A stretch of 64,000 nt of DNA from Barnesiella propionica (GCF_025567045.1 NZ_JAOQJK010000005.1:1-64000), one strand, 5' to 3'; positions 26,631 to 36,061 are shown, numbered from the stretch's first letter. A program made the numbers and translations. Notes: generated by a model from the letters alone, not told the origin.

Positions 26631-27254
26631 TCAATCGTGTAAAATGAGTACGGATTCGGGTCCCATATTAAATAAAAGATCCAGGATACTCAGGTCGGGA
26701 ATGAAGCCGTAACGGCTTTCGAATACCTGATAATATGGTTTGGGTTCGAATATGTAATCGCAAAAAGGAAACATTTTTTTTGGATGGATAGTATCTCTCA
26801 TATCTGTTTCCTTTTCGGTTTTATCAATATAATGGGACGTATATTCTATGTTAGGATTTATATCCAGTAAGCTGCATATAGTTTCTCTGATTATTTCATT
26901 AAAGTCGAAAAGAAATTCGTATTTTTTTTCAAAAAACGGTTGCAGTTCGTCCCGGTAATATTCGAAAAACGGAGTAGATCCATAAGCCGATACGATGGCA
27001 TTCCAGTGCAGATGCCTCCAGTTTCCGTGGTCCGATATACGGATGTCTTTTGTATGACATTTGAGGCTTTCCGGTTTTACGATAGGAACGGATAGAGGAA
27101 GTACACCGTTTGCCCCGGCTATATTACACCGGTTTCTGTAAGTCTGTTTGATATAGTTGCAGCAAGTTTCGATTTTTATGTGGTCGAATTTGCATAATTG
27201 TACATAATAGGATACCGGTGCAAAATATGCTGTTGAAAGTAGAACTGTTTTCAT
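26631..27254 (-). CDS. WbqC-like protein
   Basis: A 207-residue protein starting at the ATG at 27254 (MKTVLLSTAYFAPVSYY), which overlaps the stop of the upstream signal-peptidase-like gene as ATGA. The opening strand, NRCNIAGANGVLPLSVPIV and HGNWRHLHWNAIVSAYGSTP are the signatures of the WbqC family. This family is found in O-antigen and surface-polysaccharide clusters but is of uncertain biochemistry. Here it ends an operon with dapB and two signal-peptidase genes. This association with lepB is, as I recall, common in Bacteroidales. Confidence 0.8.
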   Translation of the reverse strand: MKTVLLSTAYFAPVSYYVQLCKFDHIKIETCCNYIKQTYRNRCNIAGANGVLPLSVPIVKPESLKCHTKDIRISDHGNWRHLHWNAIVSAYGSTPFFEYYRDELQPFFEKKYEFLFDFNEIIRETICSLLDINPNIEYTSHYIDKTEKETDMRDTIHPKKMFPFCDYIFEPKPYYQVFESRYGFIPDLSILDLLFNMGPESVLILHD

Positions 27255-28261
27255 AATCCGTTTTTTTGAAAAAAGCGTTCGTTTCGCCATGATTTCCAGA
27301 ATGTTTTTTCATCATCCAGAGAATATCCGATAGCGATGCCTTTACCAATGAGATGAGAATGGGGGAGCACTCCGAATGTTCGTGAATCGGCCTGACTTGT
27401 TCTGTTGTCCGATAAGACCCAGTAATAAGGTTGGGTGAAAATATAAGATTGTAATTCCTTGTTTCCGCGATAAAGCCGGTTATTTCGGACGGTAACCTGT
27501 ATATTTTCATACCGGTTTAATATTTCACCTAAAAAATGTATGTTTTCTTGAGTTATAAATGTTTCTTCTCCGGGCACAGGAAGTATAACGGAATAATTGT
27601 CTTTTTTCAGGGTTACCGGTTTTACTAAGGTATCGGTATGCAGATATTCTGTTAGTTTGTTGAGTTCGTAGCGGGTTAGTAAACGTAAATAGTCTGTTTT
27701 TATTTTTTCGTATTTTTCCGAAATAGCGTTTGCTTTTAATGCCGGCAATAGTGTTGTTTCATTACTGTCTGATGACAGAATGGGAATGAGTGATAAAGGG
27801 GGAGGTGTAAGGATTTTTCCGTTTATATAGAGAGTTTTTTCTATACTGGTTATCGTATCTCCTGGTAAACCGATGCACCTGGCTACCGCTATTTTTTTCC
27901 GCTCTATCGGAATGAGGTCGTTACCGGATGAAGGATAGTTAAATACTAAGATATCATTTCTTTCGGGGTATGATAAATTTAAACGAGCATAAGGTAATTT
28001 TATCCAGGATATCCAGGATGGAATATGTGTGCCAGGTATGGTATCATGGCAAAAAGGGATAGATACGGGTGTTTGCGGAAGTCTTAATCCGTAGCTCCAT
28101 TTATTTACCAGTAGTCTGTCGCCCGGCAGGAGTGTTTTTTCCATTTGTCCGGGTGCGATTTGATATAAATCGAAACCGAAATTCTTAAAGAGGCACACGA
28201 ATAGTATAATGGCTATAACAGCCAGGCCTACTATGCCAGCTTTACGAATTCCGGTTTTCAT
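27251..28261 (-). CDS. signal peptidase I paralogue lacking both catalytic residues
   Basis: A 336-residue S26-family protein with one N-terminal membrane anchor (IVGLAVIAIILFVCLF). It keeps the family frame: APGQMEKTLLPGDRLLVNKW (box B), YPERNDILVFNYP (box C), CIGLPGDTI (box D) and LSDNRTSQADSRTFGVLP (box E). Where active LepB has the Ser of SSSLEKTL it has Gln39, and where active LepB has the Lys of YVKRCVGLPGD it has Ala127. It should therefore not cleave signal peptides. It lies ten bases after an intact lepB and overlaps wbqC. Possible roles are a partner or regulator of the active enzyme, or a substrate-binding chaperone. Confidence 0.85.
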   Translation of the reverse strand: MKTGIRKAGIVGLAVIAIILFVCLFKNFGFDLYQIAPGQMEKTLLPGDRLLVNKWSYGLRLPQTPVSIPFCHDTIPGTHIPSWISWIKLPYARLNLSYPERNDILVFNYPSSGNDLIPIERKKIAVARCIGLPGDTITSIEKTLYINGKILTPPPLSLIPILSSDSNETTLLPALKANAISEKYEKIKTDYLRLLTRYELNKLTEYLHTDTLVKPVTLKKDNYSVILPVPGEETFITQENIHFLGEILNRYENIQVTVRNNRLYRGNKELQSYIFTQPYYWVLSDNRTSQADSRTFGVLPHSHLIGKGIAIGYSLDDEKTFWKSWRNERFFQKNGL

Positions 28262-28271
28262 AAAGAATTAT

Positions 28272-29717
28272 TTATTCTTCAGATACATTTTTTAAAAAAC
28301 GGCTGGTTCGGAAACGACCGTCGAAAAGTCCTCGATCATTGTCCAGTGACATCCAAACGAAAAGTGGTTTTCCTACGATATGGTCTTCCGGAACAAATCC
28401 CCAGTAACGGGAGTCTGCCGAGTTATCGCGGTTATCTCCCAGCATCATATAATAATCCATTTTAAAGGTATAGCTGGGACTTTCTTTTCCGTTGATAAAA
28501 ATTTTACTGTCTTTTACTTCCAGTATGTTTTTTTCGTAATTACGGATAATACGCTCGTATACAGGTAGATTTTCTAAAGTCAGTTGAATGGTTTCTCCCT
28601 TGCGGGGAATCCATACGGGACCGTAATCGGAACGAGTCCAGTTGTTGCTGCTTACGAGCGGATAAGTGTCTCCTCCGAAATATCCGGGCTCAGGGATTAC
28701 TTTTGTGACAAAGCTGTAATTTTTGATTTTTTTCAGTGCTTTCTCGGTTAATGGTAAACGATATACAGGGTTGAATTCACCGTTTGTTTCAGGCTCTATG
28801 CCGAGTAATGCCATGATTTGAGAATAACCATTTTCGTTATTCAATAACGTACGGTCGGCTACGCTAATGTCCATATCCCTGAATTGTTGTTCATTTATGC
28901 GAACGCCATTGGTGGCTACATAATAATTTAACTGCATATTCTTGGGTCTTTGTTGTTTTATCCCATCGATGTATATGTCGTTATTTATAATATGGAAAGT
29001 ATCGCCGGGAAGGCCTACACAACGTTTTACATAATTTTCACGGCGGTCTACCGGCCGGTAGATAATATCTCCGTAAAGATCTTTGTTACGATGTATGGCA
29101 TCACGACCATAGTAATGTACCAATGTGTAATAATCGGGGTTTTGCATTTTGAGAGCGACCGTGTCTCCTGCCGGAAAATTAAAGACCACAATGTCGTTTC
29201 TTTTCACATTGCCTAATCCTTTCAAACGATGATAATCCCATTGAGGCCAGTCGATATACGATTTAGTCCCGATAACGGGCATTGTATGCTGTGCCAAAGG
29301 GAAGAAAAACGGAGTGTTGGGTACACGGGGACCATAACTCAATTTGCTTACGAACAGATAATCACCTACTAATAAGGTTTTCTCCAGTGAAGATGAAGGA
29401 ATCTGGAAATTCTGGAACAAAAAGGTAAATATAAAATATACTAGAACCAGGGCATATACTATGGCGTCTACCCATTCCATAACTTTTCGTAGAGCTTTAT
29501 TCTTGGATTTTTTCCACCAACCCCAGGGTATATATTGTGTAAGATATAAATCTATTAACAGGAGTAGTCCGAATAATACCCAATAATTATTTAACCAGAT
29601 GGTCCATCCAATATACAATATAGCAACAATAGTAAAACGTATCCAACGGGATTTTTTTACCTGCTTAAGTCTGTACGATAGATTGTAACGGTTCTCCGTT
29701 TGCATGTTTTTTTCCAT
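28272..29717 (-). CDS. lepB: signal peptidase I
   Basis: A 481-residue membrane protease that removes signal peptides from exported proteins. Two to three membrane segments occupy residues ~28-105 (FTIVAILYIGWTIWLNNYW, LVLVYFIFTFLFQNF). The catalytic Ser110 is in FQIPSSSLEKTL and the Lys231 general base in ENYVKRCVGLPGDTF. MLGDNRDNSADSRYWGFVP is box E. The protein is longer than the E. coli enzyme, with an insertion of ~150 residues between boxes D and E, typical of Bacteroidales. It is the second gene of the dapB operon (12 bases after dapB). The paralogue downstream is catalytically dead. Confidence 0.93.
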   Translation of the reverse strand: MEKNMQTENRYNLSYRLKQVKKSRWIRFTIVAILYIGWTIWLNNYWVLFGLLLLIDLYLTQYIPWGWWKKSKNKALRKVMEWVDAIVYALVLVYFIFTFLFQNFQIPSSSLEKTLLVGDYLFVSKLSYGPRVPNTPFFFPLAQHTMPVIGTKSYIDWPQWDYHRLKGLGNVKRNDIVVFNFPAGDTVALKMQNPDYYTLVHYYGRDAIHRNKDLYGDIIYRPVDRRENYVKRCVGLPGDTFHIINNDIYIDGIKQQRPKNMQLNYYVATNGVRINEQQFRDMDISVADRTLLNNENGYSQIMALLGIEPETNGEFNPVYRLPLTEKALKKIKNYSFVTKVIPEPGYFGGDTYPLVSSNNWTRSDYGPVWIPRKGETIQLTLENLPVYERIIRNYEKNILEVKDSKIFINGKESPSYTFKMDYYMMLGDNRDNSADSRYWGFVPEDHIVGKPLFVWMSLDNDRGLFDGRFRTSRFLKNVSEE

Positions 29718-29729
29718 GTTATCTCTTTT

Positions 29730-30449
29730 TTATTTTAAGAACGGGAGCATATCCTGCATGGTAAGAAATCCTTTTTTACCATAAGTGAATTCTGCGGCGA
29801 TAACAGCTCCCAGTGCAAATCCCTTGCGGTTTTTTGCATCGTGGGTAATGGTAATGCTGTCTACTTCCGATTCGTAAGAAACAGAGTGTATGCCAGGGAC
29901 TTCATCCTTCCGTATAGCATTTATTTCTATTTGTTTATCCGAATCTCTTTTACCTTCAATCCATGAATCTTTCCGGTTTATTTCTTTAAGGATGTCGTTG
30001 ACCAGAGTGAGAGCTGTCCCGCTGGGGTGGTCCAGTTTATGAATATGATGGACTTCTTCCATGTGGATATCATAAGCGGGAAACTGATCCATTATTTTGG
30101 CTAGGTAACGGTTTAAAGCGAAAAATATATTTACCCCCAGACTAAAGTTCGAAGCATAGAAAAATGTATGGCCGTTTTTACAAGCGTCTTTGATTTCCGG
30201 TAAGTGTTTTAGCCATCCCGTTGTACCTGATACTACGGGTACGTCTGCGGCAAATGAACGGCGATAATTTTGAATAGCTACTGTCGGAGTGGTAAATTCA
30301 ATAGCCACATCGGCATTACGGAACGCTTCCGATTCAAAATCTTTTTGATTATCCTTGTCTATTTTGCATACGATATGGTGTCCGCGGCTAAGGGCTATTT
30401 CCTCTATCGCGTGTCCCATTTTACCATAACCGATAAGTGCTATCTTCAT
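29730..30449 (-). CDS. dapB: 4-hydroxy-tetrahydrodipicolinate reductase
   Basis: A 239-residue enzyme of the lysine/diaminopimelate pathway using NAD(P)H. MKIALIGYGKMGHAIEEI is the dinucleotide-binding opening and defines the start at 30449; a longer frame reaches 30530 but overlaps the -7 box. VAIEFTTPTVAIQNY, VVSGTTGWLKHL and NFSLGVNIFFALN are family motifs. HHIHKLDHPSGTAL carries the catalytic His and Lys. Diaminopimelate is needed for peptidoglycan. It is the first gene of the dapB-lepB-lepB paralogue-wbqC operon. Confidence 0.95.
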   Translation of the reverse strand: MKIALIGYGKMGHAIEEIALSRGHHIVCKIDKDNQKDFESEAFRNADVAIEFTTPTVAIQNYRRSFAADVPVVSGTTGWLKHLPEIKDACKNGHTFFYASNFSLGVNIFFALNRYLAKIMDQFPAYDIHMEEVHHIHKLDHPSGTALTLVNDILKEINRKDSWIEGKRDSDKQIEINAIRKDEVPGIHSVSYESEVDSITITHDAKNRKGFALGAVIAAEFTYGKKGFLTMQDMLPFLK

Positions 30450-30510
30450 ATGAATCTGTTTAAAAACATTTTGAATCATGCGGAAAATCCGTGTATCTTG
30501 CTTTAATTTG

Positions 30511-30518
30511 CAAATATA
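30511..30518 (-). promoter_or_regulatory. sigma-ABfr -7 box for the dapB-lepB operon
   Basis: TATATTTG on the minus strand, ~62 bases before the dapB ATG. Confidence 0.65.
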
Positions 30519-30557
30519 ACGAAAAACCAATGAATCTACTTAATCGAATCTTTTTTT

Positions 30558-31850
30558 ATGGAAAAACTGATGCAATACATCTGGAATCACCGGCTTTTTG
30601 ATATGTCTGGACTCAAGACCACGGATGGGAGACGGATACAAATCATTGATACCGGGCGTTGGAATTGTGATTCCGGTCCTGATTTTTTCAATGCAAAAAT
30701 ACGGGTGGATGGTTGTATTTGGGCCGGAAATGTGGAAATTCACCGTCGTGCTTCCGATTGGAAAAGACATAATCACCATCTGGACAAAAGTTATGATTCG
30801 GTCATTTTACATGTTGTTGAATTTGACGATATGCAGATTGTCCGTAGTGACGGAGAGGTCATTCCACAATTGATATTGCGTTGTTCCCCCGATTTCAGGA
30901 AAGATTATGAATATTTGGTGAATCATGCCGGAGCTCTTCCATGCGGGGAACGTCTTTATACGCTTGACAAGCTGTTTATTACGGACTGGATGAATGCTTT
31001 GGCCATGGAGCGGTTACAGGATAAAGCAGAGAGAATCTTTACTTGGCTGGATCAATATAAAGGAAATTGGGAAGAAGTTTGCTATGTTACATTATCGCGT
31101 AATATGGGTTTTGGCATCAATAGCGATACGTTTGAACGGTTAAGCAGAAGTCTGCCTCTTATTTTTTTGTTGAAGCACGCCGATTCTCTTTTACAGATAG
31201 AGGCATTTTTGTTCGGACAGGCTGGATTACTTGTTCCAGGCCAATATCCCGATGATACTTATTATAATGTTCTTTTGAATGAATATGTTTTTTTGAAAAA
31301 TAAATTCGGGTTGATTTCCATCAATGCCGATAGCTGGAAATTTTTTCGTTTAAGACCTGCAAATTTTCCGCATCGGAGGATAGCCATGCTGGCACAAATG
31401 ATATATGACGGATTTTCTTTGTTTGCGAAATTGTGTGAAGCAAAAAGCGAGGAAGAGTTACGTTCTTTGTTTTCGGTTCGGCTTACCGGGTATTGGTGTG
31501 ACCATTATACTTTTGGAAAATCTTCTCCCGAAGGAAGTATGGCATTAGGAAGTTCGGCTATCGATATTGTTCTCATCAATACGGTTGCTCCGTTATTATA
31601 CGCTTATGGGATAAAAACGGGAAATGATGAATATCTGGAACGAAGTATGTCTATTCTGGAATCGATAAAGAGTGAACAGAATAATATTGTCCGGAAATTT
31701 GCCGGAGCAGGAATTTCATTATGTACGGCATTGGATAGCCAGGCTGTTATTCAATTGAACAATGTATATTGTTTGCAAAAAAAATGTCTCTATTGCCGGA
31801 TTGGTCATAAATTACTGGCAAAGGTAGCGGTTAGAAATGAAGAAGAGTAA
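30558..31850 (+). CDS. DUF2851-family protein
   Basis: A 430-residue cytoplasmic-type protein. The N-terminus (MQYIWNHRLFDM, IIDTGRWNCDSGPDFFNAKI, GNVEIHRRASDW) is the signature of the DUF2851 family, found almost only in Bacteroidetes. The conserved GPDFFNAKI and NVEIH residues resemble a nuclease-like acidic core, but no activity is established to my knowledge. The C-terminal half ends in a short Cys pair (KKCLYCRIG). It is divergent from dapB, with ~108 bases between starts, and ends at a bidirectional terminator. Confidence 0.8.
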   Translation: MEKLMQYIWNHRLFDMSGLKTTDGRRIQIIDTGRWNCDSGPDFFNAKIRVDGCIWAGNVEIHRRASDWKRHNHHLDKSYDSVILHVVEFDDMQIVRSDGEVIPQLILRCSPDFRKDYEYLVNHAGALPCGERLYTLDKLFITDWMNALAMERLQDKAERIFTWLDQYKGNWEEVCYVTLSRNMGFGINSDTFERLSRSLPLIFLLKHADSLLQIEAFLFGQAGLLVPGQYPDDTYYNVLLNEYVFLKNKFGLISINADSWKFFRLRPANFPHRRIAMLAQMIYDGFSLFAKLCEAKSEEELRSLFSVRLTGYWCDHYTFGKSSPEGSMALGSSAIDIVLINTVAPLLYAYGIKTGNDEYLERSMSILESIKSEQNNIVRKFAGAGISLCTALDSQAVIQLNNVYCLQKKCLYCRIGHKLLAKVAVRNEEE

Positions 31851-31852
31851 AA

Positions 31853-31881
31853 TGAAAGGCATCCAAAATGGACGCCTTTCA
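31853..31881. terminator. bidirectional terminator between DUF2851 gene and rubrerythrin
   Basis: TGAAAGGCATCCA (31853-31865) pairs with TGGACGCCTTTCA (31869-31881) with one mismatch. It lies between two convergent stops. Confidence 0.75.
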
Positions 31882-31884
31882 TTC

Positions 31885-32460
31885 TTAATAATTGTCTCGT
31901 TTGGGTTCGAAATATGCTCTGGGATGTAAACAGGCAGGACACTTAGCCGGAGCTTCCTTGCCTTCATAAATATATCCGCAGTTGCGGCATTGCCAGCGTA
32001 TAGGTTGTTCACGCGAAAAAGTAGTACCGTCTTCCAGACGTTCCAGAAGCTTTCTGTACCTCCATTCATGAAAGGCTTCTACTTCTGCTATTCTTTTAAA
32101 TGCGCGTGCGGCATCTTTGAAACCTTCTTCTTCGGCAACACTTTCAAAGTTGTTGTAAAGAGCAGACCATTCCATTTTTTCACCTTCGGCAGCTTCCAGT
32201 AAGTTTTCGGATGTGGAACCTACTCGTCCTGCCGGATATTCGGCTGTGATGGTGACCAATCCTCCTTCGAGGATATTAAAAAAACGGGTGGCATGAGCCA
32301 ATTCCTGTTCGGCAGTTTCCAGAAATATACCTCCGATTTGTTCATAACCTTCTTTTTTGGCAACATCGGCAAAGAGACTGTAACGGTTACGTGCCTGTGA
32401 TTCTCCGGCAAAAGCTTTCAGCAGATTCTGCTCGGTTTGACTTCCTTTAATATTTTTCAT
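31885..32460 (-). CDS. rubrerythrin
   Basis: A 191-residue non-haem iron protein that reduces hydrogen peroxide in anaerobes. The N-terminal four-helix bundle has the two diiron EExxH-type helices: FAGESQARNRYSLFADVAKK with ETAEQELAHATRFF, and FESVAEEEGFKDAARAF with IAEVEAFHEWRY. The C-terminal rubredoxin-like domain has CRNCGYIYEG and CPACLHPRAYF (two CxxC pairs for iron). Electrons come from NADH through a reductase encoded elsewhere. It fits the strict anaerobe suggested by the rest of the window. Confidence 0.96.
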   Translation of the reverse strand: MKNIKGSQTEQNLLKAFAGESQARNRYSLFADVAKKEGYEQIGGIFLETAEQELAHATRFFNILEGGLVTITAEYPAGRVGSTSENLLEAAEGEKMEWSALYNNFESVAEEEGFKDAARAFKRIAEVEAFHEWRYRKLLERLEDGTTFSREQPIRWQCRNCGYIYEGKEAPAKCPACLHPRAYFEPKRDNY

Positions 32461-32537
32461 GTAAATATGTTTTTAAACAATTCTTAAACAATTAAATATC
32501 ATTAAAGGTTCGGTTCCGAGAAAAATTAAGGGTATAA

Positions 32538-32567
32538 AAACGGGCGACATTTTTTTGCCGCCCGTTT
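32538..32567 (-). terminator. intrinsic terminator of nadB
   Basis: AAACGGGCG (32538-32546) pairs with CGCCCGTTT (32559-32567), and a T-run follows on the minus strand. It is ~22 bases past the nadB stop. Confidence 0.8.
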
Positions 32568-32588
32568 GAAAAAATGGTGATAACCGGG

Positions 32589-34160
32589 TTAATTTTTTTT
32601 ATGAGGATAATCGATAGTATAATGTAATCCACGGCTTTCTTTTCTTTCCATGGCTTGTCTCATAATGAGATAACCGGTATTGATCATATTTCTTAATTCA
32701 CATATTTCTTTGGATGCTTTACTACGCTTGAATAAACTTTCGGTTTCTTCGTATAAGATATCCAGCCGGTCCCATGCCCGTTTTAATCTTAAGTCGGAAC
32801 GAACTATACCTACATAGGTACTCATGATTTGTCCTACTTCTTTTATACTTTGAGTAATAAGTACCATTTCTTCCGGAGATTGTGTTCCTTCATCATTCCA
32901 TTCAGGAATGTCTTCCCGGAAATGATATTGTTCTATCGTTTCAAGGGAATGGCTGGCTGCTGCATCGGCATAGACTACAGCTTCAATGAGAGAATTGGAT
33001 GCAAGGCGATTTCCGCCGTGAAGTCCTGTACAGGAGCATTCTCCTACCGCATACAGTCGTTCGATGGAGGAACGTGCATTAAGGTCTACTTTTATTCCAC
33101 CACATAAATAGTGGGCAGCAGGTGCTACAGGGATATAATCTTTGGTAATGTCGATTCCCAGGCTCATACATTTTTCGTAGATATTCGGAAAGTGTTTCTT
33201 TGTTTCTTCGGCATTTTTATGCGTAACATCCAGATAGACATGGTCGTCCCCTCGGTTTTTCATTTCGTTGTCGATAGCTCTGGCTACAATATCACGTGGA
33301 GCTAAAGAAAGACGTTCATCATATTTTTGCATGAATTCTTTTCCATCTATCGTACGGAGTACAGCTCCGTATCCTCGCATAGCTTCGGTGATAAGGAAAG
33401 AGGGCCGGTCTCCCGGGTGATACAATGCGGTGGGATGAAATTGTATGAATTCCATATCTTTTACAGTTCCTTTGGCTCTGTAAACCATTGCGATACCGTC
33501 TCCGGTAGCGACCAGCGGATTTGTAGTTGTTTGATATACAGCCCCGACACCCCCGGTTGCCATCAAGGTTATTTTTGAAAGGAACGTATCTACCTTGCCA
33601 GTTTTAAGATCCAGCACATACGCTCCGAAACATTCGATGTCGGGCGTTTGTCTTGTTACAGTTACTCCTAAATGGTGCTGGGTAAGGATCTCGATGGCAA
33701 AGTGGTTTTCGAAAATTGTGATATTAGGATGTTGTTTTACGGCTTGTATCAGGCTGTCTTGTATTTCTGCTCCCGTATTGTCTTTATGATGAAGAATTCG
33801 GAACTCTGAATGTCCGCCTTCACGGTGGAGATCGAAATCACCTTTTTCATTTTTATCGAAATCGACACCCCAGTTTATAAGTTCTCTGATTTGTCCCGGA
33901 GCTTCTCTGACTACTTTTTCTACAGCGGCCCTGTCGCTTATCCAGTCGCCTGCAATCATTGTGTCTTCGATATGTTTCTCGAAGTTGTCTACCAGAGTAT
34001 TGGTAACCGATGCCACACCTCCTTGAGCAAAGAATGTATTGGTTTCTTCCAGTTCGGTTTTGCAAATAAGAGCGACTTTTCCTTTATGGGCGACTTTCAA
34101 AGCAAAACTCATACCGGCGATACCGGAACCGATAACCAGAAAATCAAATTTATATACCAT
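32589..34160 (-). CDS. nadB: L-aspartate oxidase
   Basis: A 523-residue flavoprotein that oxidises L-aspartate to iminoaspartate, the substrate of NadA. The N-terminal FAD motif is FLVIGSGIAGMSFALKVA. FAQGGVASV, HREGGHSEFRILHHKD and MATGGVGAVYQTTTNP are characteristic. MEFIQFHPTALYHPG and ERLYAVGECSCTGLHGGNRL are the fumarate reductase-like family motifs. The C-terminus is the short helical domain. Anaerobic members use fumarate as electron acceptor. A single-gene transcript is expected, from a -7 box at 34188 to the terminator at 32538. Confidence 0.96.
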   Translation of the reverse strand: MVYKFDFLVIGSGIAGMSFALKVAHKGKVALICKTELEETNTFFAQGGVASVTNTLVDNFEKHIEDTMIAGDWISDRAAVEKVVREAPGQIRELINWGVDFDKNEKGDFDLHREGGHSEFRILHHKDNTGAEIQDSLIQAVKQHPNITIFENHFAIEILTQHHLGVTVTRQTPDIECFGAYVLDLKTGKVDTFLSKITLMATGGVGAVYQTTTNPLVATGDGIAMVYRAKGTVKDMEFIQFHPTALYHPGDRPSFLITEAMRGYGAVLRTIDGKEFMQKYDERLSLAPRDIVARAIDNEMKNRGDDHVYLDVTHKNAEETKKHFPNIYEKCMSLGIDITKDYIPVAPAAHYLCGGIKVDLNARSSIERLYAVGECSCTGLHGGNRLASNSLIEAVVYADAAASHSLETIEQYHFREDIPEWNDEGTQSPEEMVLITQSIKEVGQIMSTYVGIVRSDLRLKRAWDRLDILYEETESLFKRSKASKEICELRNMINTGYLIMRQAMERKESRGLHYTIDYPHKKN

Positions 34161-34187
34161 TACCGTTTGTTTTTATCTATTGGCAAG

Positions 34188-34195
34188 CAAATATA
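34188..34195 (-). promoter_or_regulatory. sigma-ABfr -7 box for nadB
   Basis: TATATTTG on the minus strand, 28 bases before the nadB ATG. Confidence 0.65.
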
Positions 34196-34249
34196 ACAAA
34201 GTTATATCGCTTTTTTTCTGGCAAAGTTAAAAATAAATACAGCAATGTG

Positions 34250-34257
34250 TACCTTTG
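34250..34257 (+). promoter_or_regulatory. sigma-ABfr -7 box for the PH-like membrane protein gene
   Basis: TACCTTTG, 17 bases before the ATG at 34274. It overlaps the longer open frame starting at GTG 34247 and so rules that start out. Confidence 0.7.
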
Positions 34258-34273
34258 CAATAAAATAGATTTT

Positions 34274-34663
34274 ATGCAGAGAACCTTTAAGGCAACGGCA
34301 GACGGTTTTTATATTACGCTGACGATAATATTACTTCTCGTGATGATGTTTTTTTTCTGGTTTCATTATATTGTTCTTGCAACGATATTTTTAATCGCAA
34401 GTGTAATGATTACACAGAAAATGTTGCGGACGAACTATGTTTTTTCCGATGATATTGGCTTGAATATACAGAGTGGACTTTTCCCTCCGGTATATATCGC
34501 ATTACAAGATGTATCAATGATCGAGATAGGACGTTCCTTGAATATGAAATATGCCGTAAGCGTGAATGGAGTGTGGATATCTTTGATTTCGGGAAAGCGG
34601 TATTTTGTTTCTCCTGAAGATGTAGGCGGTTTTATTTCTTGCTATAAAAAACGGATAAAATAG
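34274..34663 (+). CDS. small membrane protein with bacterial PH-like domain
   Basis: A 129-residue protein from the ATG at 34274 (MQRTFKATADGFY). Two hydrophobic segments form a hairpin (ITLTIILLLVMMFFFWFHYI, VLATIFLIASVMI). The C-terminal ~65 residues look like a PH-type beta-barrel (NYVFSDDIGLNIQSGLF, ALQDVSMIEIGRSLN, GKRYFVSPEDVGGFI), as in YdbT/DUF304-type proteins. No function known. It precedes the glycosyltransferase cluster on the same strand but is ~100 bases away. Confidence 0.6.
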   Translation: MQRTFKATADGFYITLTIILLLVMMFFFWFHYIVLATIFLIASVMITQKMLRTNYVFSDDIGLNIQSGLFPPVYIALQDVSMIEIGRSLNMKYAVSVNGVWISLISGKRYFVSPEDVGGFISCYKKRIK

Positions 34664-34765
34664 GAGTGATATGTTAAAAGAATTTTTTTTAGTTTTTTGA
34701 GTAAGGTTATGCAGCATTATGCATGAAATATGCATCTTTAATCATAGAACCATTTTTTCCCGGAT

Positions 34766-36019
34766 ATGAGTAAAAAGAGATTGGGAACAAAAAGGGCAAA
34801 CTCGAGAAGGATGATTATAGGACTTGACGCAAAAAGAGCAAATGCAAATTTTACCGGTTTAGGTAATTATAGCCGCTATATTGTAGATACATTGGCTACC
34901 TATCAAGGTGAGCATCGTTATCGTATGTATATTCCTAAGAAGAAGACAAATGCTTCTTATGATAAGTTATTAGTACATAATAATGTAAGTTCCATACTTC
35001 CTTCGTCTTCGTTTATGAAACGTTGTAGTGCTCTATGGCGCTCGTTTTATATAAAACGGGGGCTGATAGCTGATGGTGTGCAGTTGTATCACGGTTTAAG
35101 TAACGAATTACCTATAGGGATACATAAAACAGGTATTCGTAGTGTTGTTACCATACATGACCTGATATTTTTGCGTTATCCGGAATTTTATGCACCTATT
35201 GACCGTAAAATCTATAATTTTAAATTTCGCTATGCCTGTAAAGTGGCCGATCGTGTAATTGCTGTAAGTGAATGTACGAAACGTGATATAATGAAATACT
35301 ATCATATTCCGGCAGAAAAGATCGATGTGGTATATCAGGGATGTGACGAAAGATTTTCTGTTCAGGTAAACATGGAGGAGAAAGAAGAAATTCGGATCCG
35401 TTATAATTTACCGGAAAAATATATTTTGAATGTAGGTAGTATTGAATCCCGTAAAAATCTATTGCTTGCAGTTAAAGCACTTCGGAATGTATCTGAAGAC
35501 GTGCATTTGGTCGCAGTGGGCAAATATACCGAATATGCTTCACAGATTGAAGATTATGTACGGCAGAATGGACTTGAAAATCGCGTTCATTTGCTTTACG
35601 GTGTCGTTTTTGAAGACTTGCCTGCTATATATCAGTTAGCCTCTCTTTTTGTTTATCCGTCACGTTTCGAAGGTTTCGGAATACCTGTTATTGAAGCGAT
35701 GAGTTCGCGTATTCCTGTAATAGCTGCAACGGGTTCTTGTCTGGAAGAAGCGGGAGGTCCTCATTCTCTTTATGTCGACCCGGATGATGTACAAGGCATG
35801 TCCGATGCAATGAACAAGGTTCTGGATGATGAATCTTTGAGAAGAAAAATGATAGAAGAGGGGTGTTCATATATAGAACGTTTTCAGAAGGATATACTCG
35901 CCGAACATTTGAACCGGGTGTATCTGAAATGTTTCGACAAAAAAGTTGAAAAAGCTCCTGTGGTACAAACTTCTTCCAACGTATTTACGAAACTTACCCA
36001 ATATATACCTTTCCTGTAA
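34766..36019 (+). CDS. GT4 (GT-B fold) glycosyltransferase
   Basis: A 417-residue enzyme. MIIGLDAKRANANFTGLGNY opens the N-terminal GT-B domain; SVVTIHDLIFLRYPEF and VADRVIAVSECTKRDIMKYY are typical. The C-terminal nucleotide-sugar domain contains YILNVGSIESRKNL and VYPSRFEGFGIPVIEAMSSR, the E-x7-E type donor site of retaining GT4 enzymes. Mannosyl transfer in surface polysaccharide is plausible (manC is at 50.8 kb) but not shown. An ATG at 34811 inside the basic N-terminal extension is an alternative start. It is likely co-transcribed with the next gene. Confidence 0.85.
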   Translation: MSKKRLGTKRANSRRMIIGLDAKRANANFTGLGNYSRYIVDTLATYQGEHRYRMYIPKKKTNASYDKLLVHNNVSSILPSSSFMKRCSALWRSFYIKRGLIADGVQLYHGLSNELPIGIHKTGIRSVVTIHDLIFLRYPEFYAPIDRKIYNFKFRYACKVADRVIAVSECTKRDIMKYYHIPAEKIDVVYQGCDERFSVQVNMEEKEEIRIRYNLPEKYILNVGSIESRKNLLLAVKALRNVSEDVHLVAVGKYTEYASQIEDYVRQNGLENRVHLLYGVVFEDLPAIYQLASLFVYPSRFEGFGIPVIEAMSSRIPVIAATGSCLEEAGGPHSLYVDPDDVQGMSDAMNKVLDDESLRRKMIEEGCSYIERFQKDILAEHLNRVYLKCFDKKVEKAPVVQTSSNVFTKLTQYIPFL

Positions 36020-36061
36020 TAAAAAATCTTTATCTTTATCCGTAAAGATTGTCTTGTTTAT

